DNA of 64,000 nucleotides from JABDIP01 sp965212545 (GCA_965212545.1 CBDBVB010000020.1:129117-193116), one strand, 5' to 3'. Positions 1 through 9,341 are shown, numbered from the stretch's first letter. Notes: generated by a model from the sequence alone, not told the origin. Numbers and translations: made by a program.

Positions 1-303
1 CAAGTTCTCCGTCCCAACGGCGTTTGCTGCGTGGAACTCATCTCGGCGGCGCGCCGCGACCAGCCCGGCGCAGTGAACCACGGCATCGACGCCGTCTACC
101 AGGTCGGCAAGCGCAGCCGGTGATTCCAAGGCACCCACCACCGGCGTTACCGCCTCATCGCCTTCGGACAGGGCATCCTTGCGCCGGGTCAGTGCTTTGA
201 CCTGCCAGCCGCCGGTCACCAATTGTCGCAGAATATGCCCGCCGACGAAGCCCGTGGCACCGGTGAGGGCAACGCATCCGGCGTATGGCGAACTGGTGCT
301 CAT
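1..303 (-). CDS. NAD(P)-dependent epimerase/dehydratase, N-terminal part (runs off the window)
   Basis: The reading frame starts at an ATG at 303 and stays open to the left edge, giving about 101 residues. It begins with a short Ser/Thr-rich lead and then the Rossmann glycine motif TGATGFVG (about residues 13-20), followed by a strand ending DAVVHCAGLVA, the usual pattern of extended-SDR sugar epimerases and dehydratases. It lies 86 bp downstream of the acyl-AMP ligase on the same strand, so the two are probably co-transcribed. The catalytic YxxxK lies outside the window, so the substrate cannot be judged. Confidence 0.8.
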   Translation of the reverse strand, partial: MSTSSPYAGCVALTGATGFVGGHILRQLVTGGWQVKALTRRKDALSEGDEAVTPVVGALESPAALADLVDGVDAVVHCAGLVAARRRDEFHAANAVGTENL

Positions 304-389
304 GGCTGAGCAGTCTTAACGCTGCCGGCCGGGGCTGCGGCAGTCCAACTGGCCGGTCGCGCGCGATGATCCGGACGATAACGACCGGG

Positions 390-2174
390 CTATCGTCGTC
401 CCTCGGAGTAGGCAGGGACAGGCAGTTCCTCATCGGCGCAGGCCAGGTTGAGATCGCTGATCTCGCCGGAAACATAGTCTTGCCGAACCGCGGAACGGCT
501 GAGCTTGCCCGATGAGGTGAATTTGAGGGTCTTCGGCGGCACGAGAACGACGCGGCAGTCGGCGCCGCAGGTCTTGCGAACCGTGGCCGCTACTTGCTTG
601 CGCAGCGTCTCGCGCGCGACCACGTCGTGCAGTCGGCATTGCAGGACGACGATCATCTTTTCGTGGTCCGAGAGGTCATCGACGGAAAAGCACGCGACGT
701 CACCAACCCTGACTTCGTCGAGTGCCTCGACCGCCCACTCGACATCCTGGGGCCAGATGTTCAGCCCGTTCAGGATGACCAGGTCTTTCCGCCGACCGGA
801 CACCACGAGTTGTCCGTCGATCATGTAACCAAGATCACCGGTATCCAGCCAGCCATCGTCCGTCGTGACCGATGCCGTGGCCGCCGGGTCGCCATAGTAG
901 CCATCCATTATGCTCGGTCCGCGGACGACGATACGTCCAACATGATGATCCGCCAGCGGGAGGTTCTTTTCGCTGCGGATTTCCACCTCGTGATCCGGCA
1001 TCGGCTTCCCACAGATGACAAAAGACCGCTTGGCGCGATCCATGCCAGCGCCATTCCGCGTCACCGGAACCACGCTCCCGGTATGGGAGAATTGCTGCTG
1101 AATGACGTCGTCCACGGCAATGCCTTGATCGAGGGGCGCGAAGGTGACCGCCAGGGTCGACTCCGCTAGCCCGTAGCTCGGCACAAAAGCCTTCGGCGAG
1201 AAGCCCGTCACGCCGAATGTCTCGGCAAAGCGATTGAGAATTTCGGAGCGCAGCATCTCGCCGCCGATTCCCGCCACCCGCCAGCGGGAAAGGTCGAGGG
1301 TCTTTGCCGAACCGTTGAGCCCTCGACGCAGACAAAGCTCGTAACCGAAAGTCGGGCTGAAGGAGAGCGTGCCACCATGGTCCGACAGCAGCTTCATCCA
1401 GGTCAACGGACGTAGAGCAAAGCTCTTCGTCGACATGTAGTCGACGGAGATCTGGTTCAGCACCGGGGTGAGGCAGAACCCGACAAGGCCCATATCATGA
1501 TAGAGCGGCAACCAGGAGGTGCACCGGTCGCCTGCATGGATTTGGACGCCGTACCGGCTGATCGCGCGGACATTGCTCAACATGCCGCGCTGGGAGACGA
1601 AGACGCCGCGCGGCGAGTTGGTGCTGCCGGAGGAGTGCTGGATATAGCCGGCCTCGTGGCTCGCCAGAGGCCTCAAATCCCCGCCCTCATGCGGCAGTGC
1701 ATAGAAGTCTTCCGGCGTGCCGATCATCTTGATCGAACCGGCGGCCTCTTGCAGATAGTGGATAAGGTCGGCTGGACCGACGGCGACTTCGGCGCCCGAC
1801 TTGGCAATCATCGCCCTCAGGCGCCCCACATAAGAATTATGGCTGCCAAGATTGATGGATAACGGCAATGGTACGGGGATCAGCCCGGCATACTGACAGG
1901 CGTAGAAGAAGACCAGGAAATCGGGTGTCGTCTCAGCGATGATCGCCACTCGAGCGCCCCGCTCGAGCCCGGCACGATCGAAACGCTGTGCCATGGTCGT
2001 CGCCTGTTCGCGCAATTCCCGGTATGTCAGTGCAGTTTGTAGTTCGCCTCTTCCCGAAAAGAAGTTGCAACCGGTCTCGCCTCTGGCGGCGTAATCCAAT
2101 CCTTCGACCAGAGTGTCGAATTCCGCGCAAACAAACGGCAGGTTTCCATTGGTGGATACCGTCGCAACTGCCAT
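390..2174 (-). CDS. Fatty-acyl-AMP ligase (AMP-dependent synthetase family)
   Basis: A 594-residue adenylating enzyme. The P-loop HSSGSTNSPRG lies near residues 180-190 and the fatty-acyl-AMP-ligase signature WLPLYHDMGLVG near 221-232. The core motif DGWLDTGDLGYM and the C-terminal hinge region SGRRKDLVILNG are also present. Family knowledge: such enzymes activate fatty acids as acyl-adenylates, usually for transfer to an acyl carrier protein in lipid or polyketide synthesis. The ATG at 2174 is preferred over an upstream one at 2285 because AGGGG sits at good spacing before it. No carrier protein or PKS gene is next to it here. The epimerase follows on the same strand. Confidence 0.88.
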   Translation of the reverse strand: MAVATVSTNGNLPFVCAEFDTLVEGLDYAARGETGCNFFSGRGELQTALTYRELREQATTMAQRFDRAGLERGARVAIIAETTPDFLVFFYACQYAGLIPVPLPLSINLGSHNSYVGRLRAMIAKSGAEVAVGPADLIHYLQEAAGSIKMIGTPEDFYALPHEGGDLRPLASHEAGYIQHSSGSTNSPRGVFVSQRGMLSNVRAISRYGVQIHAGDRCTSWLPLYHDMGLVGFCLTPVLNQISVDYMSTKSFALRPLTWMKLLSDHGGTLSFSPTFGYELCLRRGLNGSAKTLDLSRWRVAGIGGEMLRSEILNRFAETFGVTGFSPKAFVPSYGLAESTLAVTFAPLDQGIAVDDVIQQQFSHTGSVVPVTRNGAGMDRAKRSFVICGKPMPDHEVEIRSEKNLPLADHHVGRIVVRGPSIMDGYYGDPAATASVTTDDGWLDTGDLGYMIDGQLVVSGRRKDLVILNGLNIWPQDVEWAVEALDEVRVGDVACFSVDDLSDHEKMIVVLQCRLHDVVARETLRKQVAATVRKTCGADCRVVLVPPKTLKFTSSGKLSRSAVRQDYVSGEISDLNLACADEELPVPAYSEGRR

Positions 2175-2886
2175 GAAATGACCCCTAGCTGTCCTACATT
2201 CGATACTTCGGCTCTTCGCCCCAGCGACTGCATGGGAGAATGACTTCAGGATCTTCTTCTCATTCCAGATTGCCCCCGGCACCAAAGGACATCACTGACC
2301 AACCGAACGCGGGATCGCGGCATGAACATGATCGCCGATGACGACCGAGAGTGACTTGATCTCTTGTGGAAGGCTCGGACCGTCAACTGATAGTCCGGGG
2401 AACGCGCTCGACAATCCTCTATTGACCGATCCATTCGAGACAATGAACTGCTCGTACCCAGTTACAATATCTCGCACTCCGCAGGCAGACCGTTCCTATC
2501 GATTTAGAACAGAAGTGCTAAGAGAATCAATTCCCCGCCCGACCAGACCTCTATCAGAAAGTGGTCGAATCCCAGCCCTGACGGCATGTTTGATTGACAA
2601 TGCAATGAATAAGTCAATAAGAACAATCGATTAGTGGCCGAACTCATTGTTTCAAATCGAAACAATTTGTGATCGGTGTCAAGGCGCGTCATGCGGATGG
2701 CGGATGGACACATTGGCTTTCGCGCGACCAGGTCGCGATCCAGACCGGTACGTCTCGAACACCCTTGCCGACGGCAGGTGCCGGCCGCGGAAGACTGATC
2801 TTCCAATGCCCGTAATTCCTGCCCGTCGCGGGCATCAGTGGGTTGCAGGGATTTCCCGTATCGGTTCGGGTTATCCGGGCGAGATC
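2175..2886. other. Intergenic region, lower GC, no convincing gene
   Basis: About 700 bp between the acyl-AMP ligase start and the amidohydrolase stop. The stretch around 2290-2680 is visibly richer in A and T than its surroundings and holds only short, low-quality reading frames. It presumably carries the promoter of the acyl-AMP ligase and the end of the catabolic operon. I saw no clear hairpin, tRNA or operator. Confidence 0.5.
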
Positions 2887-3774
2887 CTAAAGGATGGAAT
2901 AGAACCGGGCGCAGGTGCCGCCGGTGATCTCGGCGAATTCACCCGCCTCAAGGTCTGTCAGTAGTTCAGCATAGGCGCTCCAGATCTCTGGGTAGCCGGA
3001 AGTGAGGCTGTCGACCGGAAAGTTGGTGCCGATCATGCAGCGTTGAGGACCGAACTGCTCCAGGACCGTGGCGACAATCGGCGCGATGGATTCGGCGGTC
3101 CAACCGGGCTCGAACATGCCCAGCCCGGACAGCTTGCAGACCATGTTCGGATTGGCGGAGAGCAGGGCAAGCCGATCGCCCCAGAAACCCAGCCCGCGCG
3201 CGGAACGGTCATGGGGCGAGCCGGCATGGCAAAGGGCCACTCGGAGCTCCGGCACCCGCTCCAGCAGCCGGGCGGCGGCCGCCATTTGTTCGGGGAGGAG
3301 TTGGAGATCGAACGACCAGCCTCGCGCAGCCACGGCTCGCAGGCCGCGCTCGAAGGCAGGGTCGTCCAGCAGGGAGCCGGTCCCGGTCGCCAGATCCTCC
3401 TGGGGCGACCGACCGACGATCTGGCGGATGCCACGCACGCTGGACAGCTCCGCCAAGGCATCCAACTGCGCCTCGACATCCGGTGTCGAGAGATCGCAGA
3501 ACGCCACCTGGGCTGCCGGAAACCGGCCCTCGCCCGGGCCGTCATGCACCGTCTGCACCCAGCGCGCCTCGTCCAGGCCGTAGGGAGTGCCCGCCTGGAT
3601 GTGGATCGAGGCGGAAATCCCGGCGGCCTCGGCGTCGCGGCGAAACTCGCTGACCTGATAGTCCCGCTGGATCGGCGTCGGATCGCCGAAGAACCGGCGC
3701 TGGCCGCGTGCTTCCAGCCAAGGATAGGAGACCGCCGACAAGTCCCAGAGGTGGTGATGGGCGTCGATCTTCAT
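2887..3774 (-). CDS. Amidohydrolase-2 family TIM-barrel hydrolase (lactonase-like)
   Basis: A 295-residue protein starting MKIDAHHHLWD, the classical N-terminal metal-binding strand of the amidohydrolase-2 family. It ends with GTNFPVDS, the family's conserved last-strand Asp region. Family members include sugar lactonases (L-fuconolactonase type) and decarboxylases; the length fits. The ATG at 3774 is chosen because the family motif begins directly there, although an in-frame start lies upstream at 3813. It is the third gene of a minus-strand operon with two SnoaL-like proteins. Inference: it opens a lactone or ring in the pathway served by the ABC importers. The exact substrate is unknown. 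Confidence 0.8.
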   Translation of the reverse strand: MKIDAHHHLWDLSAVSYPWLEARGQRRFFGDPTPIQRDYQVSEFRRDAEAAGISASIHIQAGTPYGLDEARWVQTVHDGPGEGRFPAAQVAFCDLSTPDVEAQLDALAELSSVRGIRQIVGRSPQEDLATGTGSLLDDPAFERGLRAVAARGWSFDLQLLPEQMAAAARLLERVPELRVALCHAGSPHDRSARGLGFWGDRLALLSANPNMVCKLSGLGMFEPGWTAESIAPIVATVLEQFGPQRCMIGTNFPVDSLTSGYPEIWSAYAELLTDLEAGEFAEITGGTCARFYSIL

Positions 3775-3793
3775 GGCTGCGTTCTGGAGAGCA

Positions 3794-4780
3794 TTAGGCG
3801 GCTTCCTCCACAAGGCGACCCATCAGATCAACACCACACTGTGCCCAGAAGTCGATCAGGTCGATCAGAACCCAATTCTCGTGAAGCTTCTTGCCGCGGC
3901 GGACGTAGAAATCCATCAGAGTCATGCCGATCGGCCTTCCGGTCGGCTCCAGCCCATGGAACGGGGCGCCGTTGAAGGTGCCTTTCAGGCTCGGCCAGCC
4001 GGTGAAGGCGGCAGTAACGCCCTCGGCGATACGGGCCTTGTGATTGCCGCCGCGCCGATCCGGGAAGCTGGCGACCGACGGCCCCTGGGCATGGTCCTGG
4101 AATTCCCGGAATCCATGGCACGAGCCTATACCCCAAGGGCCGTGCCAAGCCATATCGGCATGCCAGAACTCCGCCATGCCCATGCTGACCAGCCCGCGCT
4201 GGTCGAGCCGATTGCAGCCACCGACCATGGCCTCGACGATATCGAGTGTCTCGAGGGTCTCCGCCGGGTCCTGGGGCTGGAGGCAAACGCCGTTGCCGGC
4301 GGCGGGTCCCGGCGGGACTTCCGCCCGACCTTCGAAGGACGGCAGCAGCGGGTAACCCGCCTGCGCCGCTAGTCCGAGTACGTCGAACAGGCAACGGATC
4401 TCGGCGATCCGGTCTTCGGCAACACGGTAGAACTCACCAAACCGCAACCGCACCGGCGCACCCGTCGCCGGAATTCCGAGCCAGTCTCTCGTCATTTCGC
4501 CGACGAAATCGCCTGTCGTCGCGACCCAGGTCTCGCCCTCGAAGCCGCCGCCGAGAAAGATATAGGGCTGGCGATCTGCATTCGGGAACGAGTGGTTGAG
4601 TGGCGCAAATACGGTGTCCAATAGGGCATCTCGCCCGCGGACCTCACCTATTGGTGCAGGTCCATGGAATCTGACATCCGGCGAGAAAGCTTGCCGCTGA
4701 AGGCGTGTAAGAGTCCCCGGCTTCGGCCGGTCCTGTTGCCAGAGAGTCAGGACGAGCGACTTCGCCCCCTTGATGCTCAT
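3794..4780 (-). CDS. Tandem SnoaL/NTF2-like protein
   Basis: A 328-residue protein made of two SnoaL-like (NTF2 fold) halves, roughly residues 15-140 and 165-320. The second half ends with the motif ENWVLIDLIDFWAQCGVDLMG, split here as ENWVLID and QCGVDLMG, which recurs in the neighbouring paralogue. Family knowledge: SnoaL domains form alpha+beta cones that bind small hydrophobic or polyketide-like substrates and include cyclases and isomerases. Two fused copies in one chain are less common than the single domain. The start overlaps the stop of the upstream paralogue by ATGA, so translation is probably coupled. The specific reaction is unknown. Confidence 0.72.
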   Translation of the reverse strand: MSIKGAKSLVLTLWQQDRPKPGTLTRLQRQAFSPDVRFHGPAPIGEVRGRDALLDTVFAPLNHSFPNADRQPYIFLGGGFEGETWVATTGDFVGEMTRDWLGIPATGAPVRLRFGEFYRVAEDRIAEIRCLFDVLGLAAQAGYPLLPSFEGRAEVPPGPAAGNGVCLQPQDPAETLETLDIVEAMVGGCNRLDQRGLVSMGMAEFWHADMAWHGPWGIGSCHGFREFQDHAQGPSVASFPDRRGGNHKARIAEGVTAAFTGWPSLKGTFNGAPFHGLEPTGRPIGMTLMDFYVRRGKKLHENWVLIDLIDFWAQCGVDLMGRLVEEAA

Positions 4781-5763
4781 TCCATCTCCGCCGCCCGGCC
4801 CAAGAGGTCGATGCCCATCTGGTCGAACAGCTCAAGATAGTCCAGCAACACCCAGTTCTCCATGATCCTGCCGCCGGCGCAGCGGTAGAAGTCCATCACC
4901 CGCAGAGTCAGCGCCTTGTTGGTCGCTGGCACGCCGAGATAGTCGCCCTGATGGGTCATGGTCATCGACGGCCAGCCGCCGACCGCCGCATAGTCGCCAT
5001 CGCCGATCCGACAGTAATGGTTGCCGCCCACGCGGTCCGGGAAGGCGATCAGGAAGGGCTCGCGGTGATCCTTCACGAAGCCCGACCAGCGGTAGTTCGA
5101 GCCGATACCGCCGGGCCCATACCACAGCATGTCCTCATGCCAATAGCCGCTCTGACCGGTCTGCCCCTCGGACAGGAACGTCACGGGGTCGTAATGAGTG
5201 AGGTCGGCCAGCATGGCCTCGACGACGGCAAGTGTCGCGTCGCCCCGGTCGCGGCCGCCCGGCAGCACGCCGTCATGAGTCGCCGGGCCCGGGAACAACA
5301 TCTCGGTGCCAAGCATGTGGGGCAGGGGGAAGCGGCCGATCTGGCGCAGCAGGTCGAGGAAATCGACGATCAGCTTGGCTTCGGCGATGCGCCCGTTTTC
5401 GATCCGGTAGAATTCGCCGGAGCGCAGAAATACCATTCGGTCATTTGGGGCGATCCCGAGCAGGGGCGCGGCAAAGTTGCCGACATAGTGGGTGATCGCG
5501 GCAACCCAGTCGCCGGACCCGCGGCGGTTCGGCCCGCCGATGAATACCTCGTCGCGGCGGCGAATGTGCGGCAGCGCCCTGCGGAGCGGCATGATCAGGC
5601 CCTCAAGCACCGCCTCGACACCGTCCAGTCGGTTTATCGGGAAGGCGACGTCCCAGACCGTGTCGGGCGTCAGGTATTCCGCAGCGAGCGCGCCCAGTTC
5701 CGTTTCCGGTGCTGAGATCAGTCGGTTCAGAAAACCGTGGGCGTCGGCGCGGAGATCATTCAT
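4777..5763 (-). CDS. Tandem SnoaL/NTF2-like protein, first gene of the minus operon
   Basis: A 328-residue paralogue of the next gene, also two SnoaL-like halves. Its C-terminal motif ENWVLLDYLELF...GIDLLG aligns with that neighbour. The ATG at 5763 has AGGA about 12 bases upstream. It is the promoter-proximal gene of a minus-strand operon (two SnoaL proteins and the amidohydrolase) that diverges from the ABC importer operon. Two LacI-type operator sites lie in the 128-bp gap. Probable cytosolic enzyme, since I see no signal peptide. Function inferred only from fold and context. Confidence 0.72.
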   Translation of the reverse strand: MNDLRADAHGFLNRLISAPETELGALAAEYLTPDTVWDVAFPINRLDGVEAVLEGLIMPLRRALPHIRRRDEVFIGGPNRRGSGDWVAAITHYVGNFAAPLLGIAPNDRMVFLRSGEFYRIENGRIAEAKLIVDFLDLLRQIGRFPLPHMLGTEMLFPGPATHDGVLPGGRDRGDATLAVVEAMLADLTHYDPVTFLSEGQTGQSGYWHEDMLWYGPGGIGSNYRWSGFVKDHREPFLIAFPDRVGGNHYCRIGDGDYAAVGGWPSMTMTHQGDYLGVPATNKALTLRVMDFYRCAGGRIMENWVLLDYLELFDQMGIDLLGRAAEME

Positions 5764-5781
5764 TTCTCGATCCTGTCAGGA

Positions 5782-5801
5782 TTTGCATACGCTTGCAAAA
5801 A
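5782..5801. promoter_or_regulatory. LacI-family operator 1 in divergent promoter
   Basis: Contains TTGCATACGCTTGCAA, an imperfect palindrome with a central CG typical of LacI/GalR operators. It is the inverted copy of the site at 5835-5855 and lies 18 bp before the start of the minus-strand operon. The cognate regulator is probably the LacI-family gene at 13150. Confidence 0.72.
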
Positions 5802-5834
5802 CTGCTTGCCAAATTCCGATGCCGCCGTCTAGGA

Positions 5835-5855
5835 TTTTTGCAAGCGTATGCAAAA
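5835..5855. promoter_or_regulatory. LacI-family operator 2 in divergent promoter
   Basis: Contains TTGCAAGCGTATGCAA flanked by T and A runs, the exact reverse complement of the 16-bp core of the site at 5782-5801. The two centres are about 53 bp apart, close to five helical turns, which would suit cooperative binding over the divergent promoters. It lies about 36 bp before the ATPase gene. Confidence 0.72.
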
Positions 5856-5891
5856 TGCGCGTGCGGGAACGGGACACAGGGCAGGGGCGTC

Positions 5892-6947
5892 ATGGCGGAA
5901 ATCCAGCTTCGGAACGTGTGCAAGCGTTGGGGCGACTTCGTCGGCGTCGACGATTTCGACCTGACGATCGGGGACCGGGAATTCCTGGTCCTGCTGGGGC
6001 CGTCGGGCTGTGGCAAGACCACCACTATGCGCATGATCGCCGGGCTGGAAGATCCATCCGACGGCGAGATCAAGATCGGCGAGCGGGTGGTCAACGAGCT
6101 CGACCCGAAGGACCGTGACGTGGCCATGGTGTTCCAGAGCTACGGGCTCTATCCGAACATGAATGTCTACGACAACATTCGCTTCCCCCTGAAGGTCCGC
6201 AAGGTGCCGCAAGCCGATCATGACGACAGGGTCATGCGGGCGGCGGAGATGGTCGAGCTGACCGAATTCCTGCATCGCAAGCCGGCTGAGCTGTCCGGAG
6301 GACAGCGCCAACGCGTGGCACTGGCCCGCGCCATCGTGCGCCAGCCGACCGTGTTCCTGATGGACGAGCCGCTGTCGAACCTCGACGCCAAGCTGCGTGT
6401 CTCGACCCGGGCTCAGATCAAGAATTTGCAGCACGAGTTGAAAGTGACGACGATCTACGTCACCCACGACCAGATAGAAGCGATGACCCTGGCCGACCGC
6501 GTCGTGGTGATGAACAAGGGCGTGATCCAGCAGGTCGGCACCCCGACAGATATTTACGACCGCCCGGCGAACACTTTCGTCGCCGGCTTCATCGGCTCCC
6601 CGGCCATGAACCTGCTCGAAGGCGAAATGAGCGATGGCGTGTTCACCGGCGAGCAAGTCCGCATCGAAGGGCTGCCGAATGGCCATTCCGGGCCGGTGAC
6701 CCTGGGCTACCGGGCCGAGGATGCGCGGGTGGCGCGCAATGGTGGCGGCCAGATTGCGGCGCCGATCTATTCCGTCGAGTTGCTGGGCGAAGCGACCATG
6801 GTCACGGTTCGCGCCGGTGGCGTGCTGGCGTCCGTCAAGGCCGAGAAGGACTATCGCGCGGAAATCGGCGACGCGGTCGGGATCGAGATTCCGCGCGAGA
6901 TCTGCCATCTGTTCGATCAGGGCAGCGGCAGCCTTATAACTGCATAG
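5892..6947 (+). CDS. Sugar ABC transporter ATP-binding protein (MalK/UgpC type)
   Basis: A 351-residue ATPase with Walker A GPSGCGKTTT, Q-loop FQSYGLYP, signature LSGGQRQRVALARA, Walker B VFLMDEPLSNLDAK and the H-loop VTHDQIEAM. A C-terminal regulatory (TOBE-like) region follows, so it belongs to the MalK/UgpC subfamily that energises carbohydrate importers. The ATG at 5892 is chosen because MAEIQLRNV is the usual family N-terminus; the frame is open further upstream across the operators. It is first in the operon ATPase, binding protein, two permeases, SnoaL, HisD-like, SDR, LacI, SnoaL, cupin. Confidence 0.92.
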   Translation: MAEIQLRNVCKRWGDFVGVDDFDLTIGDREFLVLLGPSGCGKTTTMRMIAGLEDPSDGEIKIGERVVNELDPKDRDVAMVFQSYGLYPNMNVYDNIRFPLKVRKVPQADHDDRVMRAAEMVELTEFLHRKPAELSGGQRQRVALARAIVRQPTVFLMDEPLSNLDAKLRVSTRAQIKNLQHELKVTTIYVTHDQIEAMTLADRVVVMNKGVIQQVGTPTDIYDRPANTFVAGFIGSPAMNLLEGEMSDGVFTGEQVRIEGLPNGHSGPVTLGYRAEDARVARNGGGQIAAPIYSVELLGEATMVTVRAGGVLASVKAEKDYRAEIGDAVGIEIPREICHLFDQGSGSLITA

Positions 6948-7030
6948 GTCAGGTTCGAAAGTCCGCGGGAAGCGGTCAGTGTAGACAGCGCGGCGGATCG
7001 CGACCGCTGCCGAATAGGGAGACAGAAACC

Positions 7031-8242
7031 ATGAACATCAGAGCAATCGCATTGGCAGGCGCCATGACGTTATTGACGTCTTCGGCGTTCGCCTGCGCCT
7101 TCCAGAACGACATCGAGGTGAAATCGCTCTCCGCAGGCTTCGAGGCCTGGAAAGCGGCGACCGACGCGATGTCCGAATGCGGCAACTTCCAGGCCGAACT
7201 GGACCAGGAGTTCCGCACCAAGCAGCCGGCCGCCTTCGCGGCGAACCCGTCACTCTACCATATCGGCGGCGTCGCCAACGGGACGCTGGTGCCGCTGCTG
7301 AACGAAGGCACCATCCGGCCGCTGGACGACCTGGTCGCCCAGTACGGCCAGAACCTGACACCGAACCAGTTGATCAGGATCGACGGCGAGATCATGGCCA
7401 TCGCCATGATGGTGAACACCCAGCACCTGATGTACCGCGAGGACATCTTCAGCGATCTCGGTATCGCGGTGCCCGCGACCTATGACGAGGTGCTTGCGGC
7501 GGCCGAAACCATCAGGGCGGCGGACGTCGTGGAGTACCCCCTGGGCGGCACCTACAAGACCGGATGGAACCTCGGTGAAGAATTCATCAACATGTACCTG
7601 GGCTTTGGCGGTGACTTCTTCGCAGACGGCAACAAGCCCGCAATCAACAACGAGAACGGGGTCGCCGCGTTGGAGATGATGCAGCGCCTCTCCGAATACA
7701 TGGATCCCGAGTATCTCGTATCCGACTCCACCTACGTTCAGCAGCAGTTCCAGCAGGGCAAAATCGCGATGGCCAACCTTTGGGCCAGCCGCGCCGGGGC
7801 CATGGACGACGCCGCTGAAAGCCAGGTCGTGGGCAAGGTGATGATGGCGTCCGCCCCCGCCGCGGTCCCCGGCGAGCGCCCGGCGTCATCGCTGTGGTGG
7901 GACGGCATCGTGATCGCCAAGAACATCTCCGATGAAGAGGCCGCGGCCGCATTCCGCGTTGCGATGGAAGGGCTGGATGCGGAGATGGTGCAAGCCAACA
8001 ACGACATCGCGGTCTGGCTGATCGAGGGCTTCACGCCCGGTCGCCTGGCGCAGGGCGCGATGGAGACGGCGATGAACGGCGCCGTGCCCTATGCGGCAAG
8101 TTCGCAGATGGGGCTGATGCACACCGCGCTCGGAAACAACCTTGCCGACTTCCTGACCGGCGCCAAGGACGCCGAGACGGCCCTAGCGGATATCGAGGCC
8201 GAGTATCTGACCTCCGCCCGCGAGGCCGGGCTGGTTCAGTAA
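7031..8242 (+). CDS. Extracellular solute-binding protein, sugar ABC importer 1
   Basis: A 403-residue family-1 type binding protein. The N-terminal MNIRAIALAGAMTLLTSSAFA is a standard Sec signal peptide with cleavage after AFA; the next residue is Cys, but the context does not make a good lipobox. It has the usual hinge region and a YVQQQFQQGKIAM segment common in these proteins. The ribosome site AGGGAGA is well placed. It captures the substrate for the permease pair at 8316 and 9338. The ligand cannot be read from sequence; the neighbouring dehydrogenases suggest a polyol, sugar acid or related compound. Confidence 0.88.
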   Translation: MNIRAIALAGAMTLLTSSAFACAFQNDIEVKSLSAGFEAWKAATDAMSECGNFQAELDQEFRTKQPAAFAANPSLYHIGGVANGTLVPLLNEGTIRPLDDLVAQYGQNLTPNQLIRIDGEIMAIAMMVNTQHLMYREDIFSDLGIAVPATYDEVLAAAETIRAADVVEYPLGGTYKTGWNLGEEFINMYLGFGGDFFADGNKPAINNENGVAALEMMQRLSEYMDPEYLVSDSTYVQQQFQQGKIAMANLWASRAGAMDDAAESQVVGKVMMASAPAAVPGERPASSLWWDGIVIAKNISDEEAAAAFRVAMEGLDAEMVQANNDIAVWLIEGFTPGRLAQGAMETAMNGAVPYAASSQMGLMHTALGNNLADFLTGAKDAETALADIEAEYLTSAREAGLVQ

Positions 8243-8252
8243 CGACCGAACG

Positions 8253-8283
8253 GGAGGGCCCCTTGGACCACAAGGGGCCCTCC
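8253..8283 (+). terminator. 13-bp perfect hairpin between binding protein and permease
   Basis: GGAGGGCCCCTTG pairs with CAAGGGGCCCTCC around a 5-base loop. No T-run follows, so it is more likely a partial terminator or mRNA-end stabiliser that lets the binding protein be made in excess over the membrane subunits, as seen in other ABC operons. Confidence 0.65.
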
Positions 8284-8315
8284 GCTACTTCAATCGCCAA
8301 CGAGGGAGGGGACTG

Positions 8316-9341
8316 ATGAAATTCAAGACTTTTGCGGCCTTTGTCGGCCCGTCCCTGTTCCTCATGTTCCTGTTTATCGCAGCACCGCTGGTCAGTGTGT
8401 TCGTGCAGGGCTTCTACGTCACCCAGCAGGTATTCGAATCCGTCGAGGTGGAGACCTGCACGCCGGGTTTCGTCACCCAGACTTGCGTCACAGAAACCAA
8501 GACCCGACCCATCCTCGATGAAAACGGCGAGGTGCAGACCGAGACCAAATTCGTCGGGCTGGAGAGTTACGCCAACGTGCTGCAGCCCAGCCGCGCCTTC
8601 GCCGCGCTGAGCGCCGGCAATTGGTCGGAGTTCATGACCATCGATTTCTGGAAGGCGCTCAGGTTTACGCTCACCTTCACCCTGATCACCCTGCCGCTGG
8701 CCATCGGCATGGGGCTGGCCATCGCGGTCACCGTGAACAACACCATCAAGGCGATCCGCGGCCCGGTGATCTTCGTCTCGCTTCTGCCCTTCATCATCAC
8801 GCCCGTCATTGGGGCGCTCTCGATCAAATGGCTGTTCATCGGCGACGGCATCATGACCGCCTTCCTGGAATGGGCGCTGCAGCGCGACATCGCCATGTTC
8901 GCCCAGGGCTGGACCATCGAACTGCTGATGCTGTTCTACCGGGTCTGGCACGTGGCGCCCTTCGCCTTCGTGATCTTCTATGCCGGGCTGCAGACGGTGA
9001 ACCAGGACACGCTGGAATCCGCGATTATCGACGGCGCCAGCCGTTGGGAGCGGCTGCGCTTCGTAGTGATCCCGCATTTGATGCCGCTGATCATCTTCAT
9101 CTCGCTGATCCATCTGATGGACTGCTACCGGGTCTTCGAGGAGATTGTCGGCTTCTCCAGCCAGGCGTATCGCATCTCGCTGCAATGGCTGACCTATGAC
9201 TTTCTGACGCCAGACGACAGCGGCAACCGCTCCATATCGCGGGCCTCGGCCAGCGCCATGCTGACCATGGTCGGCATCGTGATACTGCTCTATCCGCTGC
9301 TGCTGCGCACTTGGCGCGATCACCGGAAGGGCCGGCTATGA
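8316..9341 (+). CDS. Sugar ABC transporter permease (MalF type)
   Basis: A 341-residue inner-membrane permease with about six hydrophobic helices and the EAA-loop ESAIIDGASRWERLRFVVIP that docks on the ATPase. Between the first helix and the core is an unusual, probably periplasmic, insertion of about 50 residues with two cysteines (about residues 49 and 57), which could form a disulfide. The start is preceded by GAGGGAGGGG. The stop overlaps the next permease start (ATGA at 9338-9341), indicating coupled translation. Confidence 0.88.
   Translation: MKFKTFAAFVGPSLFLMFLFIAAPLVSVFVQGFYVTQQVFESVEVETCTPGFVTQTCVTETKTRPILDENGEVQTETKFVGLESYANVLQPSRAFAALSAGNWSEFMTIDFWKALRFTLTFTLITLPLAIGMGLAIAVTVNNTIKAIRGPVIFVSLLPFIITPVIGALSIKWLFIGDGIMTAFLEWALQRDIAMFAQGWTIELLMLFYRVWHVAPFAFVIFYAGLQTVNQDTLESAIIDGASRWERLRFVVIPHLMPLIIFISLIHLMDCYRVFEEIVGFSSQAYRISLQWLTYDFLTPDDSGNRSISRASASAMLTMVGIVILLYPLLLRTWRDHRKGRL

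Noticed and set aside
2504..2806. Possible 100-codon minus-strand gene in the 2.2-2.9 kb gap
   Set aside because: No ribosome site, no recognisable motif and composition that does not look like its neighbours' coding sequence.
8031..9323. Long open frame on the minus strand, 430 codons, opposite the first permease
   Set aside because: The product is a low-complexity string rich in Asp, His, Arg and Gln with no motif, and the opposite strand encodes a clear permease. It is a codon-bias shadow in GC-rich DNA.
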